Assembly: GCF_001640025.1 (NCBI RefSeq)
Contig: NC_031672.1
Coordinates: 3,162,001-3,226,000 of the forward strand
Length of the DNA stretch: 64,000 nucleotides
Direction: 5' to 3'
Origin: Sugiyamaella lignohabitans
Lineage: Eukaryota; Ascomycota; Dipodascomycetes; Dipodascales; Trichomonascaceae
Positions 19,694-31,132 of this stretch are shown here, piece by piece. Numbering within the stretch: position 1 is the stretch's first letter; every line of letters begins with the position of its first letter. A program made the translations under genes and the position numbers. Under the pieces are notes generated by a model that saw nothing but the letters and a program-made list of their open reading frames with translations, made no database searches and was not told the origin of the DNA.

Positions 19694-20314
19694 ATGTCGG
19701 TTATTCGCGAAGAAGAATCGAGGATCCAATCCCAAATCCCTCCCCAATATATTGTTGCTCCTAAAAAGGCAATTGAAGAATATATCACCCTGGATGCTGA
19801 AGATGAGTCTCTTGTCAGATGGAAAAAGTCCTTGGGCTTGAATGTCGACAACTACAACGGTGTTAATTCCATTGGTGATCCCACCGACAAGAGAAAACTA
19901 GTCGTGGTCCACATCAAAGTCGCTGTTGAAGGAAGAGACCCTGTATTCCTTAATACCGAGAACGAGTCGGAAATCAAGAATTTTGGTAAAAACCCTGTAG
20001 CGGCAATTGAACATGCCAAGTTCAAGATTACTATCAGATTTAGAATCCAGCATGAGATTCTTACTGGTTTGAGATACTATCAAACGGCAAAGAGAGGTGG
20101 TATTACCATGTCCAAGACTGATCACACTTTAGGTGCTTACCCACCTAATACTCCTGACAAGCCTTACTACGAGGTATCTTTACCCGAAGGTGAAGCCCCT
20201 GGTGGTCTACTTGCTAGAGGTTCATACTCGTGTTCAACTACTTTTTACGACGATGATAAAGTCAGTCACTTGACAATTCCTTGGAAGCTCATGATTGTCA
20301 AGCGAGAGAAATGA
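19694..20314 (+). CDS. RDI1: Rho GDP-dissociation inhibitor Rdi1
   Basis: 206 residues, close to the 202 of the S. cerevisiae protein, in one exon. The N-terminal helix-loop region (residues about 1-60) and the immunoglobulin-like C-terminal domain are both present, with family motifs YIVAPKK..., FKITIRFRI, GLRYYQ, GSYSCSTTFYDDD and the terminal PWKLMIVKRE. It extracts prenylated Rho/Cdc42 GTPases from membranes and keeps them soluble in the cytosol. The first ATG has a good A-rich context (TTAAAATG). It converges with the RBS1-like gene. Confidence 0.96.
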   Translation: MSVIREEESRIQSQIPPQYIVAPKKAIEEYITLDAEDESLVRWKKSLGLNVDNYNGVNSIGDPTDKRKLVVVHIKVAVEGRDPVFLNTENESEIKNFGKNPVAAIEHAKFKITIRFRIQHEILTGLRYYQTAKRGGITMSKTDHTLGAYPPNTPDKPYYEVSLPEGEAPGGLLARGSYSCSTTFYDDDKVSHLTIPWKLMIVKREK

Positions 20315-20579
20315 TTCTGTGTTGTGGTTGATTAATGTAGTAGTAGTAGTGGTATGATGATGTTATGTTATTTTTTCTTTTGTTTTGTATCAGTTTTTCA
20401 CTTGTTTGTTAGTATTTTCCATTGTTGTCTCGCATCTTTTTCTACCTCTAAAATAATAATTGTAAAAGTATTTAATGAAAAAGAAAAAAAAAAATAAATA
20501 AATACAAGTCATTATATATGTGTACGTATATTTACAATAATGGCTCTCGATTCAGCTGAATCATCGTTCACTTGGGTTC

Positions 20580-22979
20580 TCACTTTCCTTGGACAAGAGG
20601 TGGGAAGTCTGTAGACAAATCAAGCTGTTTTTGTTGGTTCGGGGGCTGCTCCTGAGATGGTGATGCTGCTGTATTAGAAGCTGTAGTGGTTGTTTGTTGC
20701 CCCGAACTTGAAGCTACAGCTACACTAGTCGACTCAGTTGGAGTTGAATTGATGGTACCTGACAGCAACGATGGTGTGTTGGATATCGTGCCTGAAGTAT
20801 ACGCATGTGCTGACCCTGGTCTGACAATTCCTTGGGAATGATGTGGCACTTTGGGGTAGTTAGGCTGGTACTGATGCTTTTGCTGGTGCTCCTGATACGG
20901 GCGCATGTGCTGCTGTTGCTGCGGATGCTGGTAGCTTGGCTGTGCGTACTGATATTCTGGCTGCTGTTGATATGCGTAGGAGCCCTGTGTTTGATGCTGA
21001 TATCGGTGTGGATATTGATGCTGCGGTTGATACTGATGCACTGGTTGGGATTGAGGTTGAGGTTGATACTGATGTTGGTTCTGTGGTCGATAAGACATTG
21101 CTTGTGGGTTATAATAGGCCCCTTGTGAAATACCATTATTACAATAATCAGCCCTGTTAGCTAGACTGGGATCTTGGTTATATAGTTGTGGATAATTCGG
21201 ATACCTCCCTGTTACTGCACCATTATATGCCAGGTATTGAGGATTCACCTGTTGCTGCTGTGGGACATTGCCATTGTTTTGGTAACCGGGGTAATTGTAG
21301 TTATAAATTGGAGTTCGAACCGTATCAGCCTGAAACTGTATGCTGTTTCCACTTCTATTCAAGTCGGGACCGGTAGCACCCCCGCTTTTGGCTCTATGAA
21401 CTGTACCATTTGAATATGTTGGGTGAGTGCTGTGGTGTTTCTGGCCTTCAAACTTGCTATAAAGTTGAGGATCACTTAGGTTGGATCGATTGTTATACGC
21501 ATAGACACTGTTACTATTACTGATAATATCATGCTGTCTCACATATTCACGAGAATATTCTCTAGCATCCGACACACTTAGATCACCTGCAGCCGGCTTA
21601 GTTGTTGAATCAACAGTCGCATCATCTTCACCCTCTTCAGCTTCTACAAAATTCTTAAAGATTCTTGCTCTGGCCTCTTCATAGGCAGCCACTTTGGCTT
21701 CAAAGCTAAGTCCCTTTAATGTACCACTCTTACTGTCATCCTGAGTAGTGACATCTGATTCATCAGATGACATATTACCAGATCTCTTGTCTTCCTCTAC
21801 AACCACACTTCGGTTTAACAATTTTGGCTTGTCAATTTTTTTAGAGCCGGCATCAGAACTCCCGCCATCCGGGATCTCGGACAATCCATTCGAAGTAGCA
21901 GTATCAACTGGTGTAGTCAAAAGAACAGACCCATTATTACCACTATTATCCAGCTCAGCTGGCGATGGTGACACTGATGACTGTCGTGAAGGCTGCTCGC
22001 GATCTTTTTTCAACAATACCGCCGGCCGTTTGGTAATAACCAGCTTCTTCATCGGCGATTCTAATGCTGATGCCTGACCATCAACACCACCACTACCTCC
22101 ACTAGGGCTACTATAACCACTAAGTATCTCACTAGAATTGGGTCCACTTGGAGTCATTAGACTACCTTCTTTGTGATCATTACTTCCACTTGGATTCTCA
22201 TTCTCGATATCACTCAATCTAATTCGAGGAAGTTTCATTGGCTTTGACTCCTTGAAAACTACCACACTCCTACCCTCGAGACTCGACATATGACCTATGC
22301 CGTAATAATCCGCTACTTTATGAGATACGAGGCGGAAATACGAGTTCATAGCGTCAAGTTCGACTGACTGGACATTTGGCGTTCTCAGTAGACTCAGGAT
22401 TTGTTTCTCTAGTCTCAGCACAAACATTCTGTTTTTTGGATCAAATAAAGCCAGCCTGAGAACATGATCCAGACTCGAGTATGGAGTTTCATGTGCACTA
22501 ATAGAATTAGAGCCAATATCAGCAATAGTACCGCCGGTCACAATATCGACAGAATTACCGTCAGTGGATTTAGGAGCGCCAGAACTTAGATCTACCACTG
22601 GCTTGCTTGGTGAATCGACTGGTAATCCCCCTGATGGTACCTCTATAGAATTCTCAGTTTGTTGCGACGTCGAGTGATCTTGTGATTGAGCCGTCGGTCC
22701 AGATACAACCTCTCTACTTTTCATGGCATCTGTGGTATGAGAACGGGTAGTACCAGTGCTACCAGAATTACCACTAGCAGCAGCAGCAACATCAGCAAAA
22801 GACAGGGGCTTGGAGACCTTTTTAACTCCAAGTTTCTCTGTTACTCCCACACCATCTTGAGCCATTCTGGTCTCTGAACTAACAGGGACAGGGTGTTTGG
22901 AATCCAAAATCGCCACTTTGGGATCCTCAAGTACAGACTGGGATGCCACAGTTGCACCCTCAACTGAACCAGATTCCAT
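20580..22979 (-). CDS. RBS1: R3H/SUZ-domain RNA-binding protein, Rbs1-like
   Basis: 799 residues. The N-terminal third is Ser/Ala-rich and disordered. An R3H domain follows at about residues 165-245, with the sequence around NRMFVLRLEKQILSL, LDAMNSYFRLVSHKVADYYG and the SVVVFKE strand. An acidic and Arg-rich SUZ-like segment follows (SFEAKVAAYEEARARIFKNF, near residue 430). The C-terminal half is rich in Gln, Tyr, Asn and Pro with HQYQPQ-type repeats, typical of a prion-like region. R3H+SUZ with a Gln-rich tail is the architecture of yeast Rbs1, a poly(A)-mRNA-associated protein genetically linked to RNA polymerase III assembly. The orthology is inferred from architecture. It is divergent from UFD2 across about 700 bp. 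Confidence 0.75.
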   Translation of the reverse strand: MESGSVEGATVASQSVLEDPKVAILDSKHPVPVSSETRMAQDGVGVTEKLGVKKVSKPLSFADVAAAASGNSGSTGTTRSHTTDAMKSREVVSGPTAQSQDHSTSQQTENSIEVPSGGLPVDSPSKPVVDLSSGAPKSTDGNSVDIVTGGTIADIGSNSISAHETPYSSLDHVLRLALFDPKNRMFVLRLEKQILSLLRTPNVQSVELDAMNSYFRLVSHKVADYYGIGHMSSLEGRSVVVFKESKPMKLPRIRLSDIENENPSGSNDHKEGSLMTPSGPNSSEILSGYSSPSGGSGGVDGQASALESPMKKLVITKRPAVLLKKDREQPSRQSSVSPSPAELDNSGNNGSVLLTTPVDTATSNGLSEIPDGGSSDAGSKKIDKPKLLNRSVVVEEDKRSGNMSSDESDVTTQDDSKSGTLKGLSFEAKVAAYEEARARIFKNFVEAEEGEDDATVDSTTKPAAGDLSVSDAREYSREYVRQHDIISNSNSVYAYNNRSNLSDPQLYSKFEGQKHHSTHPTYSNGTVHRAKSGGATGPDLNRSGNSIQFQADTVRTPIYNYNYPGYQNNGNVPQQQQVNPQYLAYNGAVTGRYPNYPQLYNQDPSLANRADYCNNGISQGAYYNPQAMSYRPQNQHQYQPQPQSQPVHQYQPQHQYPHRYQHQTQGSYAYQQQPEYQYAQPSYQHPQQQQHMRPYQEHQQKHQYQPNYPKVPHHSQGIVRPGSAHAYTSGTISNTPSLLSGTINSTPTESTSVAVASSSGQQTTTTASNTAASPSQEQPPNQQKQLDLSTDFPPLVQGK

Positions 22980-23689
22980 CGGATTGAAAATTCCACTTGA
23001 AATTTAGTGGTTGAACTATGATCTGTCCGCGTGATCTGGGCGGTAACTCTAGCAATTCAGACTAACTCGTCCTATAGCGAATAAAATCCCAGCTCACGTT
23101 ACCAGTCACTGAGTTCAGATACCAGCGAGAGAGCAATCCCACTCTAATTAAGCTCCGTAGCTTGAAAATAATCTCCAAATCTTAATCAATAGTAACGTGC
23201 CTAACTGGCTGAGTAGTTAGCACGGCCAATAAAAGTGACAAAGTCGCGCCGCAAAATCTGTGGCTCTATATCACCTCTGTCGGCAAAGCCAGCGGAAAAC
23301 CGATCAATCTTACCATGAGAAACTAGATAATGAGTATAAAAATAAACCAAATTGTTTAGCATTTAGTCAATTTCCTTATATCCAGTTAGAAAATAAAAAA
23401 AGCAGAAGCTGTTTCTCATTATTTTTTAATACCGCTGAAATATTCACTCTGCTCCACCAACTCCACCATTACCCCTGGAGATCAGCCGCATATCTTGATA
23501 CCAATACTGCGGACATGGCGATTACCAACCAAGTTCCGACTGTGTACTACTCAAACGACTACCCTTAGGAGCACTGTTCAAGTGCGAATCGACTCCATAT
23601 TCAAATTAGAGGCTGTTCATATTTGATAATTTGCATAGATATATTTTTATCCGGTAGAAACCCGATTCTTCAGTGACAATTGGCTTACA
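22980..23689. other. Divergent RBS1-like/UFD2 promoter region
   Basis: 710 bp, AT-rich, with short ORFs that look spurious. No recognised regulatory element or RNA gene. Confidence 0.4.
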
Positions 23690-26600
23690 ATGTCTAATGA
23701 CGCTGATGAAGTAAGTGTGTGATTTACGTGCTTCTAGTGAGTGTAGAATTGCTCCAAATCCCTTGAATTTTGCATTTCGAGTTAGCTTTTGAGATTTTGG
23801 AAGTGATAACCTGATATGATAGGGGATAACAGGGCCCGGTGTGGAGTTTTACTCGCTGGAAGCTCAGGTAGGATCCGTTAGGGTCCGCTAGGGTTCGATA
23901 GGGTCCGCTCAGTTACTGACAATGTACAGATTCGTCGAAAGAGACTTCAGAAATTAGGCGGTAGCTCGTCCTCGAGCTCAGTGGCTTCTGGTGCTGAGAA
24001 TAAAGCAGTTGCAGGTGCATCTCCCACTGTGAATAGCCAACCTACTATCCCGTCGCCAGTTATCAAAGCTCAAACCGCTAGTACCAGCAGTCCTGCTACA
24101 TCTATCGAAAGCTCTCCTGCTGGCTCTAGTACTCCTTCTGTTTCAGTGCCAGCTTCAATTCCACATTCAACACCTGCTACCACCCCAGCTGCTGCCACTC
24201 CGGCTGTTACCACACGTCCTCAGATGAGCTGGAAGGAATGGCAAAATAAAACCATCCAGGATGTGCTGCAAGTGTCTCTCACGCCGCGAAGTGACTACTG
24301 TGTTTTACAGTCAGTAGCTGACGAGTTAAGTTCGGAAAATGCCGAGCTTGTTTTCACAAAAGAGCTGTTGGATCAGGTATTCTGGAGCCGTTTGACTGAA
24401 CAGAAATGTCTTCCTTCTGTATTTGATTATCTTCTTGGCTGCTGGACTCGTGCTGCCAGTTCCAGACGTCTTTTAAAGCCCAAGCATGGTGTGAATCCCC
24501 CTGATTACGAAGAGAAGTTATCTCTATTGAATGAGATTCAGAATTTTTCAGTTAATTTCGCAGTCATTTCTGGCACTGCTGATGCGGATGAGGGTACAGG
24601 GCTTTATTCAAATATTGGCGAAAGACTATTATCTAAAGCTAGTTCAAACAGGTCACCATTGCCATGGGAATTTATAGACGCCGTTATTGCTCGTGCTGAA
24701 GAGCAAGAGCTAACAACTGTGCTTCTTGGAGGTGTATTTTCTCAGCTAACTAAGTTGGGTGCTAAGATTTTTCCACCAGATCTCACTACAACATTAATAG
24801 ATTATAGACCATATTTCACGGTTCTTGAGAATCTTACCTCCATTAAGCTTGTCGCAAGCTCATTACCACTGCTGGACAACTTTGAAATCTCGGAAAAGAC
24901 TGTAGTACCTCCTCCACCAACACCACCATCCAATCCTCCAGTTCCATCTGTACATCCAACTGAAGCCTCACAAATCATAACAAACACAATCCTGGGCCCC
25001 TTTTTTGCGACGTCCCCAATTGACCCGCCATTTTGCTGGGGTAACTTCACCAATCCAGAAATAATGTCACAGCCAGAAATTGATCGGGTAGCAATTGATA
25101 TTCGAGCCGAACTGAAGGTCGTTCAAGAGCGGTTGTTTTTCATTTGTGATAAAATTGTTCGTGCTTCTCCGGCGTCACGGCAAGCTCTTCTTGAATACTT
25201 TGGCAAGATTCTCGACTTGAACCACAGACGTACTGCTATGCAAGTAGACCCCAAAACCGTATCTCCAGATGGATTCATGCTGAATATAACGTACGTTCTA
25301 ACCAAGTTCAGTGAACCGTTTGCTGACTTGTACGGAACTAAACTCGACAAAATTTCCAAAGACTACTATAGTCATGACCCGGTGCTGGACATTTCTGAAG
25401 AAACCAAGATCGCTAGTGATATCCAGGCGTCAAATGAGTATTACAAGGTCTCTGCATCTACTACCAATGTCAATTTCATTTCGCATTGTTTTTTCCTGAC
25501 TCTGGGTTATTTCCATTATGGATTGGGTGGTACAATTCAGTCCAGTTCAAGACTAAAGAATATCATTGAAGACCTGAAGCATCATATTGCGAGAATCGAA
25601 GCCGAACTACCACGTTTCGAAAATACTCCTCGCATCAATTTTATCAAGAACGCACTTGACAATGCTAGATTGCAACTTAGACAAGCTCAGGGACTTCGAA
25701 TTTCTAGTCAATGCGTGCTATACGATATGGACCAGCAATCAGTGTATCTTGAAATGGCTGCCTTCCAGCTTATGTTTTTAATCCATGTTGCCAGCCTGTC
25801 TCAGTATCCACCAGCTTCTAACCTGGCATTGCCGTTCCAGAACAACATAGGACCCGACATTTTCATCAACTACCCAGAATATCTCATCGAGGCACCTATT
25901 TCACTAGCTCTGTATATCTCGCGCTACCTGCCTCATATCCTGGTGAAGAATTCGCATACTCATGTTCCATTGGTTAACTTTTGTGTGACATTTCTCTCAA
26001 ATACCGGCTATATCAAAAATCCGTATCTGAAAGCTAAGCTAGTGGAGCTGCTTTTCTACGGATCTATTGATTATCAGAACGGACAAAAGGGATACTTTGT
26101 AAACATTTTCGACTCTGACCCTCTGTGTCATAAGCATCTTCTTCATTCGTTGATGAATTTCTATATTGAAGTCGAGCAAACTGGAGCGTCTTCGCAATTT
26201 TATGACAAGTTCAATACCAGGTACTACATCTCGCAGATTATCAAGTGTATCTGGGCCAACAGCATTTATCGCGCAAATCTAGCAAAGGAAAGTGAACAAG
26301 ACGTCGACTTTTTTGTTCATTTTGTGGCTCTTCTTTTGAATGACGCCACTTACCTTCTGGACGAGTCGTTGGCCAAATTGGGTGAAATCCACAAACTTCA
26401 AAAGGAACTTCCTGCTGTGGCAAGTCCTGAAGAAGACCAAGAGACAACTGAAAAACGAGGCCAGTTAGAACAGGCCGAGAAACACGCCACTTCGTATATG
26501 CAGCTCACAAACCAGACAGTGGTCCTTTTGAACTTGTTCACATCAGCAATTCCCAAAGCATTTGTCACTCCGGAGATTGTCGACAGGTTTGCAGCCATGC

Positions 26601-27184
26601 TCAACTACAACTTAACTGCGCTCGTTGGACCAAAGTGTCGGGAACTAAAAGTGCAGAATCCTGAGAAATATGGATTCAATCCTCGCGAACTGTTGTCACG
26701 AATCGTAGACGTTTATCTCAACTTACAGAAAGAAGAGCCTTTTATCAAAGCAGTGGCTCGAGATGGCAGATCGTATAATCCAGCAAACTTTGATCGAGCC
26801 GTCTCGGTACTGGGAAGATGGGTATTAAAATCTCCTGCCGAACTTCAAACATTGTCTCAACTAAGAGAAGCAGCAGAGCTCGTCAAGCAAGAAGACGAGC
26901 AGGGTGAATTAGAGCTCGGTGACATTCCAGATGAATTCCTCGATCCACTAATGTACACGCTAATGGAGGAGCCAGTCATCCTACCCTCTTCGAAAGTCAC
27001 TATTGACCTCGGTACTATCAAGTCTCATCTGCTCAGTGATGCAAAAGACCCGTTCAACAGAGCTCCACTCACAATCGAGCAGGTTATCCCCAATACTGAG
27101 CTGAAAGAAAAGATCCAGGCATTCAAGAGAGAGCAACGAGAAAAGTACCTCGCTGCTAGGAGCAACATGGACACTTCCTCGTAG
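23690..27184 (+). CDS. UFD2: Ubiquitin chain-elongation factor E4, Ufd2, spliced
   Basis: Exon 1 (23690-23710) encodes MSNDADE, followed by donor GTAAGT. Exon 2 (23930-27184) begins IRRKRLQKLGG after a TACTGAC branch region and TACAG acceptor. The total is 1091 residues. The (A/D)E-IRRKRLQKL N-terminus is shared with other fungal and animal Ufd2/UBE4 proteins. It is followed by a low-complexity Ser/Pro/Thr segment, the long helical Ufd2 core (about 300-990) and a C-terminal U-box (about 1005-1080; DEFLDPLMYTLMEEPVILP and DPFNRAPLT). The U-box recruits E2, and with Cdc48 Ufd2 extends multi-ubiquitin chains on proteasome substrates. The 219-nt intron carries short tandem GGGTCCGCTA-like repeats (about 23868-23910) but no GC-rich element. 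Confidence 0.96.
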
Positions 27185-27300
27185 CGATATACTGAATATA
27201 TGTATCCATAGAATTACTTCTGACAGGGGTATCTCAGAAACAGGACTTGGCCCTCGACTGTTAAAATCTCCGTGAATACAGGTGAACTGTACTTGAGTGT

Positions 27301-27402
27301 GCCTCCGGCGGCTGGGGCTCCGCCCCAGACCCTGGTTGCTCCTCTCGCTTTGCTCGAGTCGTTTCGTCGCTGGTTTGCTCTCACCTGCGAAGCGAGGCAG
27401 GT
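27301..27402 (+). repeat. Truncated composite GC-rich element
   Basis: A complete type I unit (27301-27361) is followed by a degraded spacer (TTTCGTCGCTGG..., similar to the start of the spacer at 62318) and a damaged type III second hairpin (CTCACCTGCGAAGCGAGGCA). The rest of the inverted half is absent. It lies between the converging UFD2 and MCT1 genes. Confidence 0.8.
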
Positions 27403-27444
27403 TTGGAAAGCTGCCAAATAATGGATTAAATACTATCGGATATG

Positions 27445-28536
27445 CTATAGATGAACCTCGTCAATGCTTTCAGGAGTGTCGATATAAACCGTATCTGAGC
27501 CCGGGGACAGTTCAGTGGCAGTTTGCTTGCCAATGCGACCAGGACCAAGAGAAACAAACGTTTTACACCCATTGGAGTTCGCGTACTGTATAGAGTCCGA
27601 CCACTGCACAGTTTTTGTGAGAGTATCAACGACACTAGCTTGTACTTCGTCAAGGGTCTGAAATGGGTTCGCTGTGATGTTGGAGATAATGGGTGTTTTT
27701 GGTGGCCAATGCCACGTGAGTGGGCTACGGTTGGCAGCTGTAGCAAGTGTTGTGTCTAGAATTGACTGCATTGTTTCTTGTCCAGGGGTCATTATTTGGG
27801 AATGGAATGGTCCAGAAACTGTCAAATCTCGTGTACGCAGTCGGATCTTGTTTTCTATAAACTCAGATGTTGAGTTCAATTGCTCAATTAACAGCTTGAT
27901 CTCATCCTTGACTCCAGAAAGTACTATTTGCGACTTGGAATTTATATTCCCTATATCGACCAACTTGTTTTGTTCCACGGCCGATGTCAAAAGTGAAGTT
28001 GCAAGAACGTTTTTATGCAGATGTTCAGTACCGGCTGGCGGAAGCATTACCAGAGTCATGCCAGTCTGTTTATTCGTTTTTGAGTGAAACAAATCCGTGG
28101 CAGCCTCCATTGACTTCCCACGTTGACGAACTATCCATGCCGAGTCATAGAATTGCAGGATTCCGGCAGCTGTCCAAGCTGTGTATTCACCTAACGAATG
28201 GCCCAAGAAGTATCCATACTGCACATGGGGCTGCGAAGCCTCGAGTATTTTGTAAATGGCATATCCAGCAGCAAGAAGCAGTGGCTGGGCATTCGAAGTC
28301 AAATTGACACTTTCCTTGTCAGGTCCTGAGACCCCTGCCTCATTTATAAGTGCCACTGATATACGTTCTTTCAGCGATTCATCCAACTCTTCCAGTATTG
28401 GCTCGACAATTCCTGGGTACTTCTTATGAAATGGAATCAACATTCCAAGCTTCTGAAACCCCTGACCCGGGAAAAGCAGTGCTTTAAGCCTATTAGTCTG
28501 TGAAGAACCATATGCTCTGCTCAAGACCCTGCTCAT
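27445..28536 (-). CDS. MCT1: Mitochondrial malonyl-CoA:ACP transacylase
   Basis: 363 residues in one exon. The N-terminus (MSRVLSRAYGSS) is basic and Ser-rich, as expected for a mitochondrial presequence. It is followed by the FabD fold with LLFPGQGFQKLGM, the nucleophile elbow GHSLGEYTA (active Ser about residue 114), the QRGKSM arginine motif and the SGPFHSQIM histidine motif. It charges the mitochondrial acyl carrier protein with malonate for type II fatty acid synthesis, which feeds lipoate. It is convergent with UFD2 and divergent from CHS7 across about 1 kb. Confidence 0.94.
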   Translation of the reverse strand: MSRVLSRAYGSSQTNRLKALLFPGQGFQKLGMLIPFHKKYPGIVEPILEELDESLKERISVALINEAGVSGPDKESVNLTSNAQPLLLAAGYAIYKILEASQPHVQYGYFLGHSLGEYTAWTAAGILQFYDSAWIVRQRGKSMEAATDLFHSKTNKQTGMTLVMLPPAGTEHLHKNVLATSLLTSAVEQNKLVDIGNINSKSQIVLSGVKDEIKLLIEQLNSTSEFIENKIRLRTRDLTVSGPFHSQIMTPGQETMQSILDTTLATAANRSPLTWHWPPKTPIISNITANPFQTLDEVQASVVDTLTKTVQWSDSIQYANSNGCKTFVSLGPGRIGKQTATELSPGSDTVYIDTPESIDEVHL

Positions 28537-29591
28537 CTCGACATGCGTTGAAACTGGCCATCAAGCGAATATCAAAATTAAAATGTGCATATCTGCCGGT
28601 CTGATGTGGGGAAGTGTTTTTTTGGTGCTTTGAATTTAATACACGAACCCGATAGCATTTAATTTTAAGTTTTCATAGGAAATACAAACTACAGCCACTA
28701 GCAAATGATCTGGTGATAAACAGTGTTAGTTGGATAGAAAAAAAATTAAAAGTTGTGATGTGAATCATTGGTCTCCGTTCCTCTCAGGACAATCTTCCAA
28801 GAGCCATTATGAAGAGGTTTAATATTTATTATATCTCTTGGTCACAGACTTTCAAAAAAATGAAATATTAACTCTATTAACTGAATATTAGCTGCAAGTC
28901 AAGATCGAACTCCACTCCAGCTAATCGCCCTAACTAGTTAAGACTTTATAATGGTAATGAATCTGTTACTAGGTCTAGTGTTTATTTTATACCTTAATCG
29001 TCCAAGAGCGTGCCATTGCATCAGGTTATTTGTGATATTTCAATAAAGGGGTATTTCCGACATATCATATGCCACTCGTAGTGGGAGTATTACTGTTAGC
29101 GCGGTTCAGCCTGAAATTGACCGTTTATGGTGAGAGCACCTTTTAAGGGCTAAATTTAGTAGCTGGTGGTTGAAAATATATACTGCAGGGAAAAAATCAA
29201 CAACATCAGCGCGGCGTGTAATAATTGGGAAGCTCGTTTATTGTATCGTTTAATTAGTATCTAATCAGAATTCGGTCAGATAATAATAGCCATACTTTTG
29301 TTTCTTTGTCAACACTTTTATTTTTTCAATCCGGTTTAAACATCTGATTTCGTTGTTCACAAAAAGTTTATAGCTCCTGTTTCAACTAGTATTTGGATTT
29401 GCTAATAGTCCCTACTAATATTAGAAATTCTGGCGTTGTAAAAGAACCCTGGTCAGTCACACTTTCGCTTCAGGCTTTTAGGATATTTTTTTGTAATTCC
29501 ATTCGGTATCGCTGGCACTGGGACTTTATTGTGTTTGCTCATCATCTTATAGCGAACCCAGCAGAAATCCAATAATCAAGGGAGTTTAAAA
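28537..29591. other. Divergent MCT1/CHS7 promoter region
   Basis: About 1 kb, AT-rich, with no gene or RNA recognised. A GTTCGATC motif on the minus strand near 28900 looks like a B-box but lacks a matching tRNA fold. Confidence 0.4.
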
Positions 29592-30584
29592 ATGGGTTTT
29601 GGCGATTTCGACATTCTCTGTCATAGAACATATCTACCGCTGTGCTCACTGGTGGGTCCATATAACCACGAGGGACTATCGGCTGCGGAAACAACTCTGT
29701 TTCCTACTGGTATCATTCCAGGATGTTTTGCCAGAACTATTGTACTAGCAAACACCATTATTTTTAATGTTGGTAATGCATTTATGCACATTGGAGCTAT
29801 TGGGGTTCTGGTATTAATCATATTCAATGTTCGCAGCAAATACACGGCCATTGGACGAGTGGAAATCCTGCATTTTTTCTATATTTTTACAGCTCTGACT
29901 ATGATTTCTTTGGTGATTGATGCTGGCGTCACTCCTCCCGGTTCTCCTTCTTATCCTTACTTTGTAAGCATCCAGTCCGGTCTTACGTCTGCTCTATGTT
30001 GTTGTCTGATGTTGAATGGCTTTTTGGGTTTTCAGCTTTATGAAGATGATACTTTCTGGTCAAAATGGTCACTTCGAGTCATGAGTTTTTTGGCTTTTGC
30101 GTTGACTTTTGTCGTGAGTTTGCTGACTTTCCAAGGTTGGGGTGGTGATTCCATGTCACCGACAAATACCACTGGCTTATTTGTAGTGTTGTACATTCTC
30201 AACGCTATTTTCCTAGCTGTGTATTTTGCTTCTCAGCTTACCTTGTCTGCAATCATTTTACAAGACTTGTGGGCTGTGGGAGCTGTTTTCTTGGGTGGCT
30301 TTTTTTTTGTAGTGGGCCAAGTTCTTCTGTACGTTTTTGCTGAAACAATCTGTCTTAGAGTCAAGCATTACATTGATGGTGTATTTTTTGCGACCGTGTG
30401 CAATCTGTTTGCTGTCATGATGGTATACAAATATTGGGATATGATTACTTCTGAAGATATGGAGTTTGGTGTCAGCAACAGAGAAGCACATTGGGAAGTT
30501 AAGGAGTTGATGGAAGATGACCAACGATATGACAATGGTAGTGAATACGCTAGCTCGACTTATGGTCTCACTCATTTCCAGTAG
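29592..30584 (+). CDS. CHS7: Chitin synthase export chaperone Chs7
   Basis: 330 residues with seven hydrophobic segments, the hallmark of Chs7, and the conserved N-terminus MGFGDFDILCHRTYLPLCSL. Other family segments are GCFARTI, AFMHIGAIGVLVLI, YPYF, and the region around GGFFFVVGQVLLYVFAETIC and HYIDGVFFAT. Chs7 is an ER membrane chaperone needed for folding and export of chitin synthase Chs3 and for its activity at the surface. The C-terminal cytosolic tail is acidic and rich in Ser/Asp/Tyr. It is encoded in the same direction as EFL1, 548 bp upstream. Confidence 0.96.
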   Translation: MGFGDFDILCHRTYLPLCSLVGPYNHEGLSAAETTLFPTGIIPGCFARTIVLANTIIFNVGNAFMHIGAIGVLVLIIFNVRSKYTAIGRVEILHFFYIFTALTMISLVIDAGVTPPGSPSYPYFVSIQSGLTSALCCCLMLNGFLGFQLYEDDTFWSKWSLRVMSFLAFALTFVVSLLTFQGWGGDSMSPTNTTGLFVVLYILNAIFLAVYFASQLTLSAIILQDLWAVGAVFLGGFFFVVGQVLLYVFAETICLRVKHYIDGVFFATVCNLFAVMMVYKYWDMITSEDMEFGVSNREAHWEVKELMEDDQRYDNGSEYASSTYGLTHFQ

Positions 30585-31132
30585 TGCATCTACGATCCTG
30601 GATATCAAAACGTTGCTGAGCATGTTCAGTATATCAAATATATCCATACAATGAACAGGTATGCTCTAAGCTATCCTAAACTACTGTAGTACATTCCACA
30701 GTAAAAACAAACCAAGTTTTATATATTTTAGGGGCATTTATTTCTGTTTAGATTGAAATATGGATCGATGGGTAAATGGATCTGTTATCAGGGCGTACCT
30801 CGTCATCTCACAATTATTTACTTATTTAATAAATTATTATATTATAGATATTAGGCTATTTTATTTGGTCATTGTCACCGATTCTTAAGCATACCGAGTA
30901 CAATACAAAAATGGTTTTTGGTTAGGTAAGCGTGACTGAGCATGAACCAGCACCGACTTTTGTACGCCGCAGATCAGATTGTAGATCGTGAACATTACTA
31001 TATATTTTTGTGCAGCTGATGGAATATATATAAAAATCAAGACTTCGAGCTTCAACATCATATTTTAGAGAAAACTTAGTGTTGAGTTTTGTGACACTTT
31101 TCTGAAAAATATTATCTATTTTAGTAGTCGCC
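30585..31132. other. Intergenic CHS7-EFL1
   Basis: 548 bp, AT-rich, presumably holding the CHS7 terminator and EFL1 promoter. Nothing else recognised. Confidence 0.4.

Noticed and set aside
23822..23845. GATAACAGGG resembling part of the I-SceI homing site, in the UFD2 intron and again near 12233.
   Set aside because: The match is only to the central part of the site; no intron or intein homing gene is nearby. Probably coincidence.
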